This document shows, piece by piece, positions 1 through 11,490 of a stretch of DNA of 64,000 bases; position 1 is the first letter of the stretch; every line of letters begins with the position of its first letter. The DNA lies in the NCBI RefSeq assembly GCF_963678635.1, contig NC_087070.1, positions 7,658,539 through 7,722,538 on the forward strand. Direction: 5' to 3'. Position numbers and translations under genes: made by a program. The notes beneath the pieces are model-generated. The model saw nothing but the letters and a program-made list of their open reading frames with translations, was not told where the DNA came from and did no database searches. This stretch comes from Symsagittifera roscoffensis (lineage: Eukaryota > Xenacoelomorpha > Acoela > Convolutidae).

Positions 1-726
1 TTCTGACCTCTCCTAAAGCAGTAAATAGTCCCTGTTTTGGACATATTTTCTGCGCCGCAGCAAATTTTTGAAAAAAAAACAGATCAAAAAAGGTGTTTTT
101 GGGCACTTTTTGGAAAACTTTGACAAAAAAACCGCGTCTCAAATTTAATACAAATTGGTGCTTTTAGAAAAACTTTCGGGTCGGTCGGCGAAAAATGGAT
201 TTCTTAAAAAGTACCAAAGGGGGAACCCTTTTGGTCGGCAGGGGGTCGAATCCCTGAGAGGGGGAAGGCGTCCTGTAATATCCTGCATTTTGCGTTTTGC
301 GTTAAAAAAACTGGGATTTCTGCCAGGTGGAAACCCTAATAGAGATGGAAATTCAAATGTTTTCCCTAGCTTGAGAAGCAATTGAGGACGGGAAAAAACC
401 GAGAAAAGCTAACTAAATTTTGCTGGACTGTCCTTTTCCGGGAGTTCGAAACATTCAAAATTGGAACTGGACCCAGTCGCGGATCTAGGATTTTCTCGAG
501 GGGGGGACGGAATTTCAAAAAAATTCTAAATCCGCCCCTGACTGGACCGAGCTCCCGCACTTTGCTTGCTCAATTAAAAATGAGGCAGAAACAAGTCAAT
601 CACGCAGATTTTGAAATGTAATTGGAAGATGTTGCTCTTTTAAATGCCAACTACTTCAAACAAGCCGAGCAATAACGTCCGTGAATCAATTTTTCAAATT
701 TTTAATGATTGAAAAGGTACTTGATT
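1..726. other. A+T-rich intergenic sequence
   Basis: No convincing gene is seen here. Short open frames on both strands (for example 155-385 plus and 366-560 minus) have no family features and overlap each other. The only structured item is a small inverted-repeat sequence at 474-548, listed separately. Confidence 0.6.
474..548. repeat. Short inverted-repeat (MITE-like) fragment
   Basis: The left end (CAGTC followed by GCGGATCTAGGATTTT) is matched, after a short gap, by the reverse complement of the right end (CAGTCAGGGGCGGATTTAGAA). The result is an imperfect hairpin of about 75 bases. GC-rich termini of this kind are common at the ends of small hAT-like elements, but no target-site duplication could be fixed, so the class is only a guess. 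Confidence 0.35.
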
Positions 727-1448
727 ACCCGGGTTGACCTCCATAGACCAAAAATGCTAATCATACAATTCCATAAAATAAAATTGTGAAAAAATACTAG
801 TCATACAATTTTCACACGTTTTGTTGAATTTGTGTCCTCAAAATTTCTAAGATTTTTTTTCAACCACAAATAGAATTTGGTACTAAAACAAACGTTTTCT
901 AATTTTTTGTGCATAACGTAATCCTGGATTCACAAACATGGGTTTTTTTCTCCAATTCTCTTGATAAATTTTTTTCAAAAACACTTAAAACCCTATTTTT
1001 TTTGTATCGAAAGTTTATGTAAGCCTTGATTAATGTCTGATAGTTTAAAAATTCAAATTTTGAAAATAATCATCTTTGAAAAGTTTGATGATTTCAGTAT
1101 ATCATTTGTGTAAGAAAACTCTTATGCAATTCAGGTCGTTTTCAATGCACTATAAATGACAGACGATCAAATCTTTGGTGAATCTAGTTTTGTGTAAACC
1201 ATGGTTTTTGTCACTTGTATTCGGTCACGAACACATTCCAAAACTTTTTAGATATTAGAATTTCTAAAAAATCAAAAAAATTTTGGTTAATGGTATAATG
1301 CTGGTCATACAATTTCCATATGTGAAAAATCACTAAACATAGACCTTTCATGTGATTTTCTGTTTTTATGAATTTGCATGAAAAGTGTGTGACTAGATTT
1401 TTTCCATAAACGAAAACTGTATGAATCGCATTTTTGGTCATACCGGGT
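727..1448. mobile_element. Foldback/MITE-like element with long inverted repeats
   Basis: The left end begins ACCCGGGTTGACC and then GACCAAAAATGC...TCATACA. The right end, read on the other strand, begins ACCCGGTATGACCAAAAATGC...TCATACAG. The two arms stay alignable, with small gaps, for roughly 100 bases, including a shared ACTAGTCA/TCTAGTCA block. The interior is A+T-rich and non-coding. This is a non-autonomous inverted-repeat element. No clear target-site duplication was found and the superfamily is unknown. Confidence 0.55.
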
Positions 1449-2289
1449 TCCCTTAGGTTAGCTGGTTTAGCGGTCAAAACATGCCACGATTATGTCTTTA
1501 ATCCAAAAATTCAGAAAAACAAGTGTGGCGGAATCATTTTTGCCCTTGCCCTTTTTCTGCCGTTGAGCTATAATGACAACTATATAAATTGTGGTTTGTT
1601 GGTGATTAGAATTCGGACCTGAGGCTCTCTAGATATAGGATGATCTACGTTGCTCTGAATAATTGCAAGTAATCTCAACAACCTCTTGTCCCCCTCTAAG
1701 TGTAAGCTTCATAGGAAATCAAACTGAGGAGCCGACGAAAATGTTTGCTTGACGAAGTATTTAAAGCGGTCGGACCCAAATATTTCATCAAGCGATGAAA
1801 TATCTGTAGATTATCATTTGTCCAGAGGCTCAGCGTCAGATACCGATCAATCCTCAAGGTCACTAGGCCTCGGCTAAACAGGAAAGCCAGTCCCACATTA
1901 AACAGGCTCCTTATACAAGAAAAAACGCGAGAAGTAACAACTCAAGATGTCTTGTGCCTTTCTGGTCCTCAATTATCCCAGTGTGTGCTCTCTCCAGAAG
2001 AGCGAAATGGTAGTGTCAGTTGTTGTATTATCACCGTATTATCCTTTCTGCGTGATTCAGATGATCTTGCATAATTTCAGCACCTGGGTGATGACAGGAG
2101 GTGCTCCTTTTTTGGTGTTGTCTCCAATTTTTTCTAATCGGGTCGTCAATAATGGCCATTTCACTCTTTCCAAAGCGAGACGGTACACCATCTGCTACAG
2201 TATTTTTTTGTGTGGGCCACGTTCTTCCGATCATGCACGCGAATCGCGGACCCGTTTGTAGAACTCACTATGGTGATCTCCAAGTTTCG
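1449..2289. other. Unassigned sequence, moderately G+C-rich
   Basis: Several short open frames exist on the minus strand (1696-1896, 2031-2234) downstream of the decayed gene at 2290-3260. They may be the decayed 3' continuation of that gene, but no alignment to the better copy at 54-58 kb could be made by eye. No promoter, RNA gene or mobile-element end is evident. Confidence 0.4.
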
Positions 2290-3260
2290 GAGCTACATGT
2301 AAGCTGACAAGTGGCTAATCACGTGATGGTCATCATCAGTATCCGTTTTGAAGTTCAGCTGTCTGACTAGATTTTAGACTTCTAGGCACAAAACTTCATT
2401 CAAAACTATCAGGATATCCGCGATTTCATAGAAACCTCTCAGCGATGTTCGCCCGGCACACTGCCAACTCGGCTCTTAGAAGTCCAGCTGCAATATGGTG
2501 ATCATTCATTTCTGCAAGTACCAGCAATTTCGGCTCGCACGCAGTCTCCGATTTGATTGCCTCCATAAAGCTCAATATTCGATTGAGCTGAGCCCCAGGC
2601 AACACGTACAGAAGTGTCTTTGGCCAGAAAATATTCTCAGAAGTTCCTATAAAGTCAGAGTTTGCGAGTATTATGATTCTGGTCGCATCGGGGTCCGCTC
2701 AATCTTAGGCAGCTGGTGCCATGGCTTTTTGGACGCGCTAAACTCTTCTTCATATCTCGCGCCTTGTGCTAATTCCGATCTTGATTAAGCGGTGTCGGGA
2801 AACGCCGTAGTCCTTGGATCTAGAAACTTGTCAACTGTTTTCAATTGAGCAGGTATTGCCACTCGCATTCTGGCCACACTTTTCCGGTGCTGTAGAGTTT
2901 CCACGATGGCAACTGGGGAGTTTCCACGATGACGATGTTTCCTTCAGTAATCGTTAGTTGATTGGACCAAGTATGGTCCTCCTTGGCATTCTTGGCAGAT
3001 CCGCTATTTGCAGGGTTTGGTCTCGAGGCAGAAGTGACCTTACAGAAATGATCCCCCAGGTCCTATTGAGACAATTTTTTTTGTTCCAGTGCCTCAATGA
3101 GCTCTTGTTTGAACGCTATTTCCTGTAGGTTCAACTTTCTAATACTGTCTACTTTGAAGTGCCTGCTTGGGTCTTCATAAGGTGGTCCTGAGGCTCTTCT
3201 CTCACTGCCTTGCTCATCATCGAGGTAGATTCTGTCACCGAGCTCTGCGTTGTTAGATAC
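2290..3260 (-). pseudogene. Decayed copy of the NDH/DDDH cassette protein
   Basis: Read on the minus strand, this matches the reading frame at 53290-53988 in collinear order. The match starts with a hydrophobic strand (IIILANSDF, 2655-2685; in the better copy VMIVANPVF), then FWP, then an NDH motif (2494-2505). An LRAEL block and a NEVLCLE block (better copy DEVLGLE) follow, and then DTDDDHHVI (2311-2340; better copy GNDDDHRVI). About 95 residues between NDH and LRAEL are missing relative to the other copy. An upstream frame at about 3075-3257 is open and charged, with heptad-like spacing. Stops and frameshifts occur throughout. The function of the family is unknown. The homology call rests on several conserved blocks in the same order, seen by eye. 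Confidence 0.6.
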
Positions 3261-3299
3261 AGAAGGGGTCTCAAGCCAACTTCACAACATTGGAACGCA

Positions 3300-4240
3300 A
3301 GTTACCGAAATTCGACTGAAGAATAATTTAACAAAAACTCGGCCCGTTCATGGTGGATAGCTCTGGACACGACAAAAGAGCTAAAAAAATTGACTGAACC
3401 GACTGGAAGAGGGCATTGCAAAAAAATAAGGAGTTGGGCCACACATCAGAAAACAGACTCAAACAATCTGGAACAGAGGAGTCAGCTGGCTGAAATTTGG
3501 TCGAAAACCTTGCAGGAATTTATATGAAAATGAAATGAGTTCTTCTTACCCCGCAAAATTTCTGATGGCAACTCCCTTTGTCAGGACTGAAAGACAATTT
3601 TTATTTGCCTGGTGCCTGGCGAGAGTAACACTAGAGAACCTCACATCACACGACAAGATGGAGTTTGGAGACAAGGATCTGAACATCTACAACATCTTAG
3701 CCTTGCATATAGCATGCGACGATTCTGGTTTGAATCTAGCCAGGAGGGAAGATGCGATGTGTTTCTTGAAATTGATAATGTCTGTGATTACTGATCCCGT
3801 AATCACGACGTGTCATCAGAAAGCTATGAAGTTGAGGGCCTCAGAAATACAAATCTCGAGCGTAATTTTGGATATGTACCGGAAGTGGGGATGGAGAGGG
3901 AGGACCAGTCCAGACAATCTCTAGATAACCATGTGAAGATCGGTGAGATTAGGAGGTTCTGCAACAGAAAGTTTGAGAGCAGTCACGACGTTCATCGCCC
4001 ACCTATGAAAGCTAAAGACTATTCAAAACCATGCAAGAGAGGAGAGTATCAGTACGTATAAGGATTCAAGGAGAAGTCCTACAACGCGTTCTTCAGTGCT
4101 GAAGCAGGTAGTGCGTACATGAATTTTGAAACTGCTGAACTACTGAAGTTCAACACGGATGATTTGGTTGAATTAGATGTCCTAGAAAGAGAGAAACCAA
4201 AACTGAGGCCACTCCTTGAGAAAGAAGACTAGTTAATTTG
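3300..4240 (+). pseudogene. Decayed copy of the cassette protein at 59.4-60.6 kb
   Basis: The longest open stretch is 3535-3924. It contains TPFVRTERQFLFAWC, which corresponds to IPYVRT-stop-LQLRFAWC at 59.72-59.76 kb, followed by a matching pattern of A-x-RR, CF, P and TC residues. After a frame change, a block near 3990-4230 (KDYSKPCKRGEYQYV, then SYNAFF, FETAELLKF, LEKE) matches the order SEDCGPIKKKSYGYV, AYNPFI, FDYEQAVLLRF, LEEK at about 60.23-60.45 kb. Identity is low but the order is kept. Stops and frame changes show that it no longer encodes a complete protein. It lies head to head with the minus-strand relic at 2290-3260, whereas the homologous frames at 53-60 kb share one strand. 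This copy has therefore been inverted or rearranged internally. Confidence 0.6.
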
Positions 4241-4832
4241 TGCGATCAAAAAAAGGGGGTAAAAGCAAGGCTTGGTGGTGAGGAAATTGTCCTAGTAACA
4301 AATATTTGCTCAAAACTGAAAATGCTCAGACCATCGTGGTGCCTGCTTTCTCAAGAGGACTTAAAGTGGAAACACTGAAATGATCCGACTGTTGCCTGGA
4401 AAGGATGAAGATTAGGGGAACTTGAATATAGACCATAAGCTGATGCTGCCCCATCAGACGACTTTTGTATGCGAGAAGGAAAAACGAAATACGAACGAAG
4501 AAAACTGGAGCCAGGTACTTGCTTGGATTGTGAGGCAAGTGGGGGAGGATAGAAATAAAATGGGAGCGCTTGAGTAAGAATTCAGTGCTTTCAAAAGAAG
4601 GGTCTAGTTGCGTGGTTTGATGAAATTACCGAGCAGTACACGGTTGACATACAGTTCATAAACCATACAATAACCATAAACCTAACCACTGCGCTTGGAT
4701 TTTTTCTCGAGAAAGAGCAGCTTGGAGTCACTTGCACTACTGGATCCCAGACCACAACTGGTCACTGCAATTAATGTGGAGACGCGGGCAAGAGCCATAC
4801 AAATAAATCAGAAGCACGTCAAGGGATAGAAC
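4241..4832 (+). other. Degenerate part of the cassette copy
   Basis: There is no long frame. A plus-strand stretch at about 4424-4550 (LNIDHKLM, then NEENW) may correspond to LNIIYNLMM and GPEDW at about 60.65-60.74 kb, which would fill the gap between the two better-preserved parts of this copy. The similarity is weak and could be chance. Confidence 0.3.
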
Positions 4833-5850
4833 GTGGGCCTGGAGACCGAAATGGGATTCCCTAAGAGTGAATCATACGGGCTACCGACCAATGCGAAGTC
4901 CTTGGTAGGATCAGTAATGGCGAGCTTCTGCAAAATTAATTACTCTGTGCCAATGGTGGAAGCTGAAGTGTCAAGCCAGAGAATCCTGATTAATAACGCG
5001 TTCTGTTTCCCGAAATACTTGTTTCTGGCGCAATTGAAGAAATTGTGGTCAGCCGTACCCGACACAAAAGTGGGTGACTTCAGTGAAATCTGGGGAGCAC
5101 AACTTTTGAGTTGTGAAAAAAGAGAACAAATTAGATTTAAAAAAAAGAACAATTCAAAGAGACAAATAAGCAGTAGAAACTTACGCAAGATTGCTCCAGC
5201 GATGATTTACACGGATTCGGTCCATGCAATAGTCATGAAATTCCAACAATTACCTGAGGTATCTCGCAACCGGAAAATAAGGAGCATCAACCCGACCTAT
5301 GGTGACTTGTGCTCGATTTGGTATGTAGAGATACTCAGATTCATTGGGCTACCAAATCACCCTAAGCACCATGTTAGCGTTCCGATCGATCGAAGAGAAC
5401 GTTACAAAATACCGAGAGTCAAAAGAGTGATTCCAGCCACGCAATCAATTACAGCAGGAGGCTGGAGCTGTTTGAACTGCTTGTAAAGCACTTGCAAAAC
5501 CGACAGAAGTGAAGCCGTATATGGAGTCGCATGATTTTCTTCCCACTGTTCGTTGAAACGCTGACCTGTTGCTTGTACACGCTAGCAAAAATCACGTGAG
5601 AAGGCAACACAGAGAATACCGACCGTTTCTGGCAGAATTTGGCCAGACGGCATTCAAAAGATCTCTGTTCACTCATCAAAACGTGTCGACAATTGGCTGG
5701 AAGAGAGCAGGCAAGGTATCAAGAATTAAAACGAAGGCGAAAGAATCGATCTTGGAAAAGGGCTTGTCAAAAAATGTGAGCTTGAATCTTCATAGGTCGT
5801 TTTGTCGGATCAAGAGCAGAAGGAATGGATGCAAGCATTTGAACAACTGA
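4833..5850 (+). pseudogene. Decayed copy of the cassette protein at 60.9-61.5 kb
   Basis: The frame 4833-5486 (217 codons) and the frame 5569-5850 together match 60925-61473. Shared blocks in order are MIYTDSVHAIV (MITTNSVEVF), an IxxFIGLP segment (IMNIP), DFLPTVR-stop-NA (LMPWLRANM), ASKNHVRRQ (AKKHMSKQS), KRSLFTHQ (KRAFITHR), and NVSLNLHRSFCR (NVTLCLHNSFCR). The last two blocks are the most convincing. The upstream half of the 217-codon frame has no counterpart that I can see. No known domain was recognised. Together with 3300-4240 this shows that the cassette is a multi-copy family rather than a single oddity. Confidence 0.65.
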
Positions 5851-8100
5851 AAGCATAGGAAGCGATATTGAACAGCTCTGAGAACAAGAGGGACTATACA
5901 GAAAGTGTACTCAGCTAGCACATCAAAGGTGGATTGAGAGGATTGAAGAAGTTAACCAGAGACGTTTTGAGAATGAAGGCAAAAAAAATTTGAGCTAGAG
6001 TTTGACCTCAGGTTGAGAATTTGGGAGATTAAATCGATTGTAGAAACGCAATGGCTATCGTTTTTGTTATGTCTATTTATATATAAAGACTGGAATGTCA
6101 GTTATTTGACTGGGCTGATTGAAAAAGATTTGAACAGACTTCTCATGTCAAATTCATGTTCAGGTGGATGCCGATTTTAATATCTTGATTGGCATTGAGT
6201 GAAAATTTTTTACCGCTGTGATTTTGGTAGTCGATGAATTTACATGAGGATCAAAAATCTGTAAATTACCAATGACACTTTATCTCAATTTCTTGTTTTT
6301 GTAGGTTCCCTGACCCACTTGCGACATACGAAGAGGACATCCACCCTCAAGGAAGAAGTTTTAGTCAACTTTGATTCAAAAGAAACTTTTGCAAATTTCG
6401 AATTGCCCCGTCATGCTCAAGTTTGGCGATTACTGGAACAGAAAAGGCAAACATCAGAAAACGCGCATTGACAATTGCGGGAAAGTTGACAGAAAATCGG
6501 AGCAGAGCCAAACTGCTTTTCGGAATTTGCCGATAAACTTACACTTGAGTAGAATTGCCTTGTTTTCAGAGCACAGAGAGTGGATATGTGAGTGCTACGC
6601 TTGGAGCAAGAGGAACCTTGACTGGTAATCTTGTCCAGTGAGGTTACCCAATGGTCCAGAAACCTCCCCGAAAAACTCGTTGAAACTACTTGAGTTATTC
6701 TTTCTACCCTCACCTAAACTTCCTGGAATTACAATTATGATACATTATCGTGTCTGGGACTAGTTCCAGAGTTGCTATGTCAATGTTAGTACTGAATTAA
6801 ATTACTTGAAAGCATTTCGTATAATTGTTTTGAATTGAGCTCGCAGCCCTGCTTTTAAAGGCTAGGCGTATTTTAGTTATTTAGAGATCTTGTCATTGGG
6901 GCGAACCTAATTTTATCCTAGAGTGGCGGTTTGTTGGTATTGTGGTATTTGCATTCAAGTTTTAACGATCCTTAAGTTCCATGCCATAAGCGAACGGCGA
7001 ATTGACTCAGACTGATTGAGGTACAAAATCACCAGAGACAGTGTCCCTGACAATATAGCCAAGGGTAATAAGGCCTATTTTTTTCTCCTCATATGTGAAG
7101 TGAGTGAACGACTGTTATCGCAAGATGATATTTATAACGGTGAGTTGAGATGAACTAGTTTAATCTAAATTTCTAATGAAAATATTTCTTTGAACAACAA
7201 CGCTGCATCGCCACTTCATGATAAACCTGAGTTACGTGTTCAATGGGGTCATTTATTAGACTGTCCATTTTAGACTGGCACAGCTGACCCTTTTGAAAAC
7301 GCCGACAACGAAGTTAAGCGTCTTGATTTGAAAATAAACACAAAAGGAGGATTAGATTTTTCACGAAGACATTTTTTCAAAATTTCGATTTGAGGCTCGC
7401 TCATTATTTCTGAGAAATAACAAAAACCGCCAACTTTTGGGTAGATAGAAGATGTAAAACACAAAGGAGGGATATAGCATGACAAACCGTCGAATGTAAG
7501 AAAAATAGATATCTCGAGATAACGAAAGAAAGCTCTATACACGACAGTGCGCGTGACAATACTCTTGGTTACGATATCAAGTGGAACAGGAGCGTTAATG
7601 GCGAATTGGGGACGAGTACGAACCCCCAGGCACAAAAAAAAGAGGTAGCTACGTTATCTTACGGTCAGAGTAGAACTGGAGGCCCGGGATCTATTAACTG
7701 TTTAACAAACATTCATGACATGTTAACTACTGTGACACCTTGAACTATTCAATTCAACTCCAAATATTTTTTTTTAGTTCAGAGCATGAGTAGTTGATGA
7801 CGAGGAGAGAATCAATCCATCTCTGATAGATTCAATACCTAATTGTCAATAAAACTATTAATATTTATGGTTTTAGCACTGTTGTTAGTTGTTATCACGT
7901 TGTCTAGGGATTCGAGGTCCAGCTAGGTGCTTTCATTCATATGTAGACAAAAACTAAGTAACAAAATGATTAGCCCTTAAACAGACCCAAAATCAATTGG
8001 CTAGGTCGAGACGGTGAAATACGCATAAAATTAGGATATCTGACGTCCGCCAGTCGTCAATAGAACTTTTTCTTTTTTCCGTTGCTGGGTAATTTCTATT
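5851..8100. other. A+T-rich sequence, no supported gene
   Basis: Two isolated open frames are present: 6371-6628 plus (85 codons, basic) and 7270-7635 minus (121 codons). Neither shows a motif, signal or neighbour that suggests function, and each could be chance. The stretch also contains many poly-T and poly-A runs. No RNA gene or element end was recognised. Confidence 0.45.
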
Positions 8101-8523
8101 TTTTTTCATACCAGTCATTTGCAAAAGAAAAAAAGAATAAACGTTCTTCACATACTTTGATTATTAAAAGATTATAGATTTTTGATTAATAATTTTTCCG
8201 ACATATAAAAGGAAGGATTCAAAATAAATCTCAAAATATTGAATTGCCGATGTTAAAATAAAAATCAAATAAACACATTAACAAATTATTTCTAAAAAAA
8301 ATGCTGAGTAATTTCCTAGACTTTTTTAGAAATAAGTTGTTAATGTGTTTAATCGACTTTTATTTTAATATCGGCAATTCACTATTTTGAGATTTATTTT
8401 GAATCCTTCTTTCTATATGTCAGTAAAATTATTAATCAAAAACCTAAAATATTTTAATTATCAAAGTATGTGAAAAACGTTTATTATCATTTTTTCTTTG
8501 GCAAATGACTGGTATGAAAAAAA
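8101..8523. mobile_element. Foldback MITE with near-complete palindromic arms
   Basis: The left arm 8101-8301 and right arm 8322-8523 are close reverse complements across about 200 bases. The outer ends are TTTTTTCATACCAGTCATTTG and CAAATGACTGGTATGAAAAAA; inner blocks include the ATAAATCTCAAAATA/CACATTAACAA series. The loop is only about 20 bases (centre near 8312). Mismatches are few and spread along the arms. It is non-coding and A+T-rich. Such a structure would fold into one long hairpin. Target-site duplications are masked by the poly-T flanks. Confidence 0.8.
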
Positions 8524-9050
8524 CCAAGCTTTTTAGATCCTATGGTTTGTTTATTTTACACAGATGCTGAGCGTTTACTTTGAATCGAAACGATAAACAA
8601 AAATTTTGCTGAGCGATTATCATTTTTGCACACTGTACATCTTATGAACCACTTTTCAACTCTCATCAACAACAAGCATCTCAAATGCTCAGAAATTTAT
8701 TGAAACATTTCAGAAACTTTGGAGTAGAAGGAAATATACTAAAACAACTCACTCATACTCAAATGGACGTAGATCTTATTCATTCATTTTTATATCATAT
8801 TTAACTAAACGTAAAAATTTGAAGCCGGGAATTGACACTGAAAATTTAATCCCAAATTATTGCTTTTTTTTATTCAAATATGTACATGTCTGAATCAAAA
8901 TTATAACTCACAAAACTTCCAAAAAAACGATATCAAATTTTTTTCAATCTAAATAATTCATTTAGAGGTTAAATGTGATTAGCTAATTTTTTGACACGAG
9001 ATTTTAGAACCAAAAAGATATATTTCATCGTTTTGTTTGATTTGAAATTA
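8524..9050. other. A+T-rich spacer
   Basis: No gene or repeat end is recognised. The first RT fragment of the array begins near 9050. Confidence 0.5.
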
Positions 9051-11237
9051 GGCTACAAAATGAACTTTTGAATCTTTACAGCTGGGCAGAGAAAAATCAA
9101 TTGAAACTTGAAATATATCAAATGAGTGTGTGACTTCGAATTTTTGTTTAAATCCAGATGATAGATAAAAACTAGAGCACATAACTGATAGAAAATCGAA
9201 AAGTTTCGAAAGTTATACCGCAGACAGAGACAAAGATGTATAGTAGACATTGAAACAATTCAATGGAGTCTTCCTATTAACCAATTACTAGTGGTGGTCC
9301 ACAAATATCAACTTTGGGTCCCCTGCTGATTTTAGTTTTACGAATAAGTGTGTGATCTCGAATTGTATATTATACGCAGATGAAAACAAAGTTAAAATTG
9401 AAGATCCTGTAATGCTACAAAATGATATTCTGATTCTTTACAGCTGGGCGGGGACATTATAAGTGTATCTTTTTTAGATCTACCAAAATGATTTTCTGAA
9501 TCTTTACAGCTGAGCGGAGACAAGTCATACAAAATTCAATTTAGACAAAAATTTTCCTCATTTGTTTTTAGGAGAATATGTCACAAAAAAATTAACGTGA
9601 GCTAAATTAGAAGCAGTTAATTATAGATAAATTTCTCCTGAAATGGTTTAGGAGAAAAATTCAAACGATAAAAGAGCAAACAATACTCATCACAAACGTC
9701 ACATAGAATGAGTGTGAGACTTCGCACTATCTTTTATACGCAGATGATGCCAAAATAAATAAAGAAAACTCTATAAAGCTACAAATTGACTTTCAGAGTT
9801 TTTATAGCTAGGCAGAGACATTTAAATGAAGATTGATATGGATGAACTTATCCTAAGTTGACCTACGACAAAACTTCACAACATATAAGAACAACGGGAG
9901 TCAACGAAAAGAATTTTGTTATAGATTAGACGTTCCTAACTTGGTTTACGAGAAACGTCCGGATATCGAAGAACAACCAATACTCGTCACAAACTTCACA
10001 CCTAATCAGCGTGAGACTCCGAAATCTCAATTGGACATAGATGCTGCTAAGACGAAGAATGGAAATCCTATAAAGCTACAAAATGACTTTCCGAATCTTC
10101 ACAGCTGGGCCGAGATAAACATTATAATTTTGATGGGGATAAAACTTTTCTGATTTGGTTAGGAAAAAACGTCATAACAAAGAAGAGCAACCAATATTCG
10201 TCACCAGTGTCACCTCCTATGAGTGTGAGACCTCGAACTACGCAGATGATGCCAAGGTTTTTGATATTGATCCTATAACGCTACAAAATGACCTTCCGAA
10301 TATTTACAATTGGGCGGTGAGAAAAGAATTGAAATTTAATATAAATCAAATGAGTGTGTAACTTCAAACTGTCAATAATCTGCAGAAAATAGTTGAAAAC
10401 TAGAGCATATAAAAATCAGAAATTTTAGAAGGTATATTAAATTTTAGAAGGGACAGAGAGTACAACAAATGAGGTCTTCTTATCAAGCAGTAACTAGTCG
10501 CCTCGCTGTTTTAGCTGTCAATTTTGGTCCCCTTGCTGTTTTAGCTTTCCTTACGAGTATGTGACCTCATACTATCTATTTCACGGAGATGTTGTCAATT
10601 TTATTACTGAAGGTCCTAAAATCCTTAAAAATATCCTTGTGAATCTTTACAGCTGTGCGGAGACAAAAAAAGTCACATTTAATTTAACCAGAACATTCCT
10701 AATTTTTTTCAGGAGAAAACGTCATAACATATTAGAACAACCAAGTTGGTTTAATTTGGTTCACTCGTTTTCGCAAATTCAGACTTTGATTTTACTATCA
10801 ATCTTTTTTTTGATCTCTGAATCATGTTTTATCGTATTTTATCTTGTCAGCACCCAAAATTGAATGAAAATTTAAAATTTCCAAAAAGGTATACCGTAGA
10901 CAGAGAACAAGTTATATCGTAGACAGTCACTACTAATTAGTGTGATCTTCTCTTCTTGTCAACCAATCACTAATGACGTTCCGCAAGTATCAATTTTGGC
11001 GCCCATGCTATTTTTTTAGTGTTTCAGCTGTTTTTAGTTTATCAATTAAAAGCTAGTGGCGTTCCGCAAGGCTCATCTTTGGGTCCGTCGCTGTTTTTAT
11101 CTACCCTAAGGAGTGTGTGAGCTCGAACTGTCTATTATACGCAGATGATCACAAGTTAAAAACGAAGATCCTACATTGCTACAGCTGGGCGGATACAAAA
11201 AAAATGAAATTTAATAAAGATAAAATGAGTGTGTGAC
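9050..11237 (+). repeat. Array of LINE-type reverse transcriptase fragments (left part)
   Basis: The same RT palm fragment recurs in the plus direction. The anchor 'ctttacagctgggcggagac' (coding LYSWAE) or its variants occur near 9074, 9437, 9505, 9798, 10100, 10302, 10643 and 11178, usually 200-360 bases apart. Most units also contain an upstream YADD-coding block (for example 9375, 9736, 10235, 11139). Some have a further upstream block coding SGVPQGS-LGP (best at 11055-11095). A downstream block coding KRHN-x-EEQP is also common. These are the motif B to motif C and thumb parts of a Jockey/CR1-like non-LTR RT. All units are truncated and out of frame with each other, so none can make a full enzyme. 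The array resumes at 24329 after the Polinton. Confidence 0.7.
11232..11237. other. Target-site duplication of the Polinton, left copy
   Basis: TGTGAC directly precedes the left terminal inverted repeat. TGTGAT directly follows the right one at 24323-24328. Removing the element and one copy restores a normal unit of the RT array (GAGTGTGTGAC followed by TTCGAGCTGTC), as seen in neighbouring uninterrupted units. Six bases is the duplication length known for Polintons. Confidence 0.8.
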
Positions 11238-11490
11238 AGTAGCATATGCTCGGGCTGATCAGGGGGAGGGTGATGACGGCGGTCCCCTATGTTTTAAGAT
11301 AGCGAGTAGATTTCTCGGACTGCTGGATTTGTATTAAGATAGGGAATAAGTTTCCTAATGTTTTAAGATAGGTTATAGGTATCCCAAGCTAATCAGAAAC
11401 CAAATTTCAGATGGTAAGTTTTAGAAAGTTGTTTGGAAAGTATGAAAAAAAAATTGAGTTTCAGATGGTAAGTTTTGACAAAAATGAAGT
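11238..11490 (+). repeat. Polinton left terminal inverted repeat
   Basis: It aligns with the reverse complement of 24070-24322, starting at the terminal AG. Shared blocks are ATATGCTCG-GCTGATCA-GGG, GATAGGGAATAA, and TTCAGATGGTAAGTTTTAGAAAGT (right copy TTCAGATGATGAGTTTCAGAAAGT). The repeat is diverged and contains small gaps, so the inner boundary is approximate. An internal duplicated motif (TTTCAGATGGTAAGTTTT) occurs twice. Confidence 0.7.

Noticed and set aside
240-262. T-arm-like sequence GGGGGTCGAATCCCT suggesting a tRNA
   Set aside because: No acceptor, D or anticodon arms could be folded around it.
7270-7635. 121-codon minus-strand gene
   Set aside because: No motif, no conserved copy, no context; kept only as a note.
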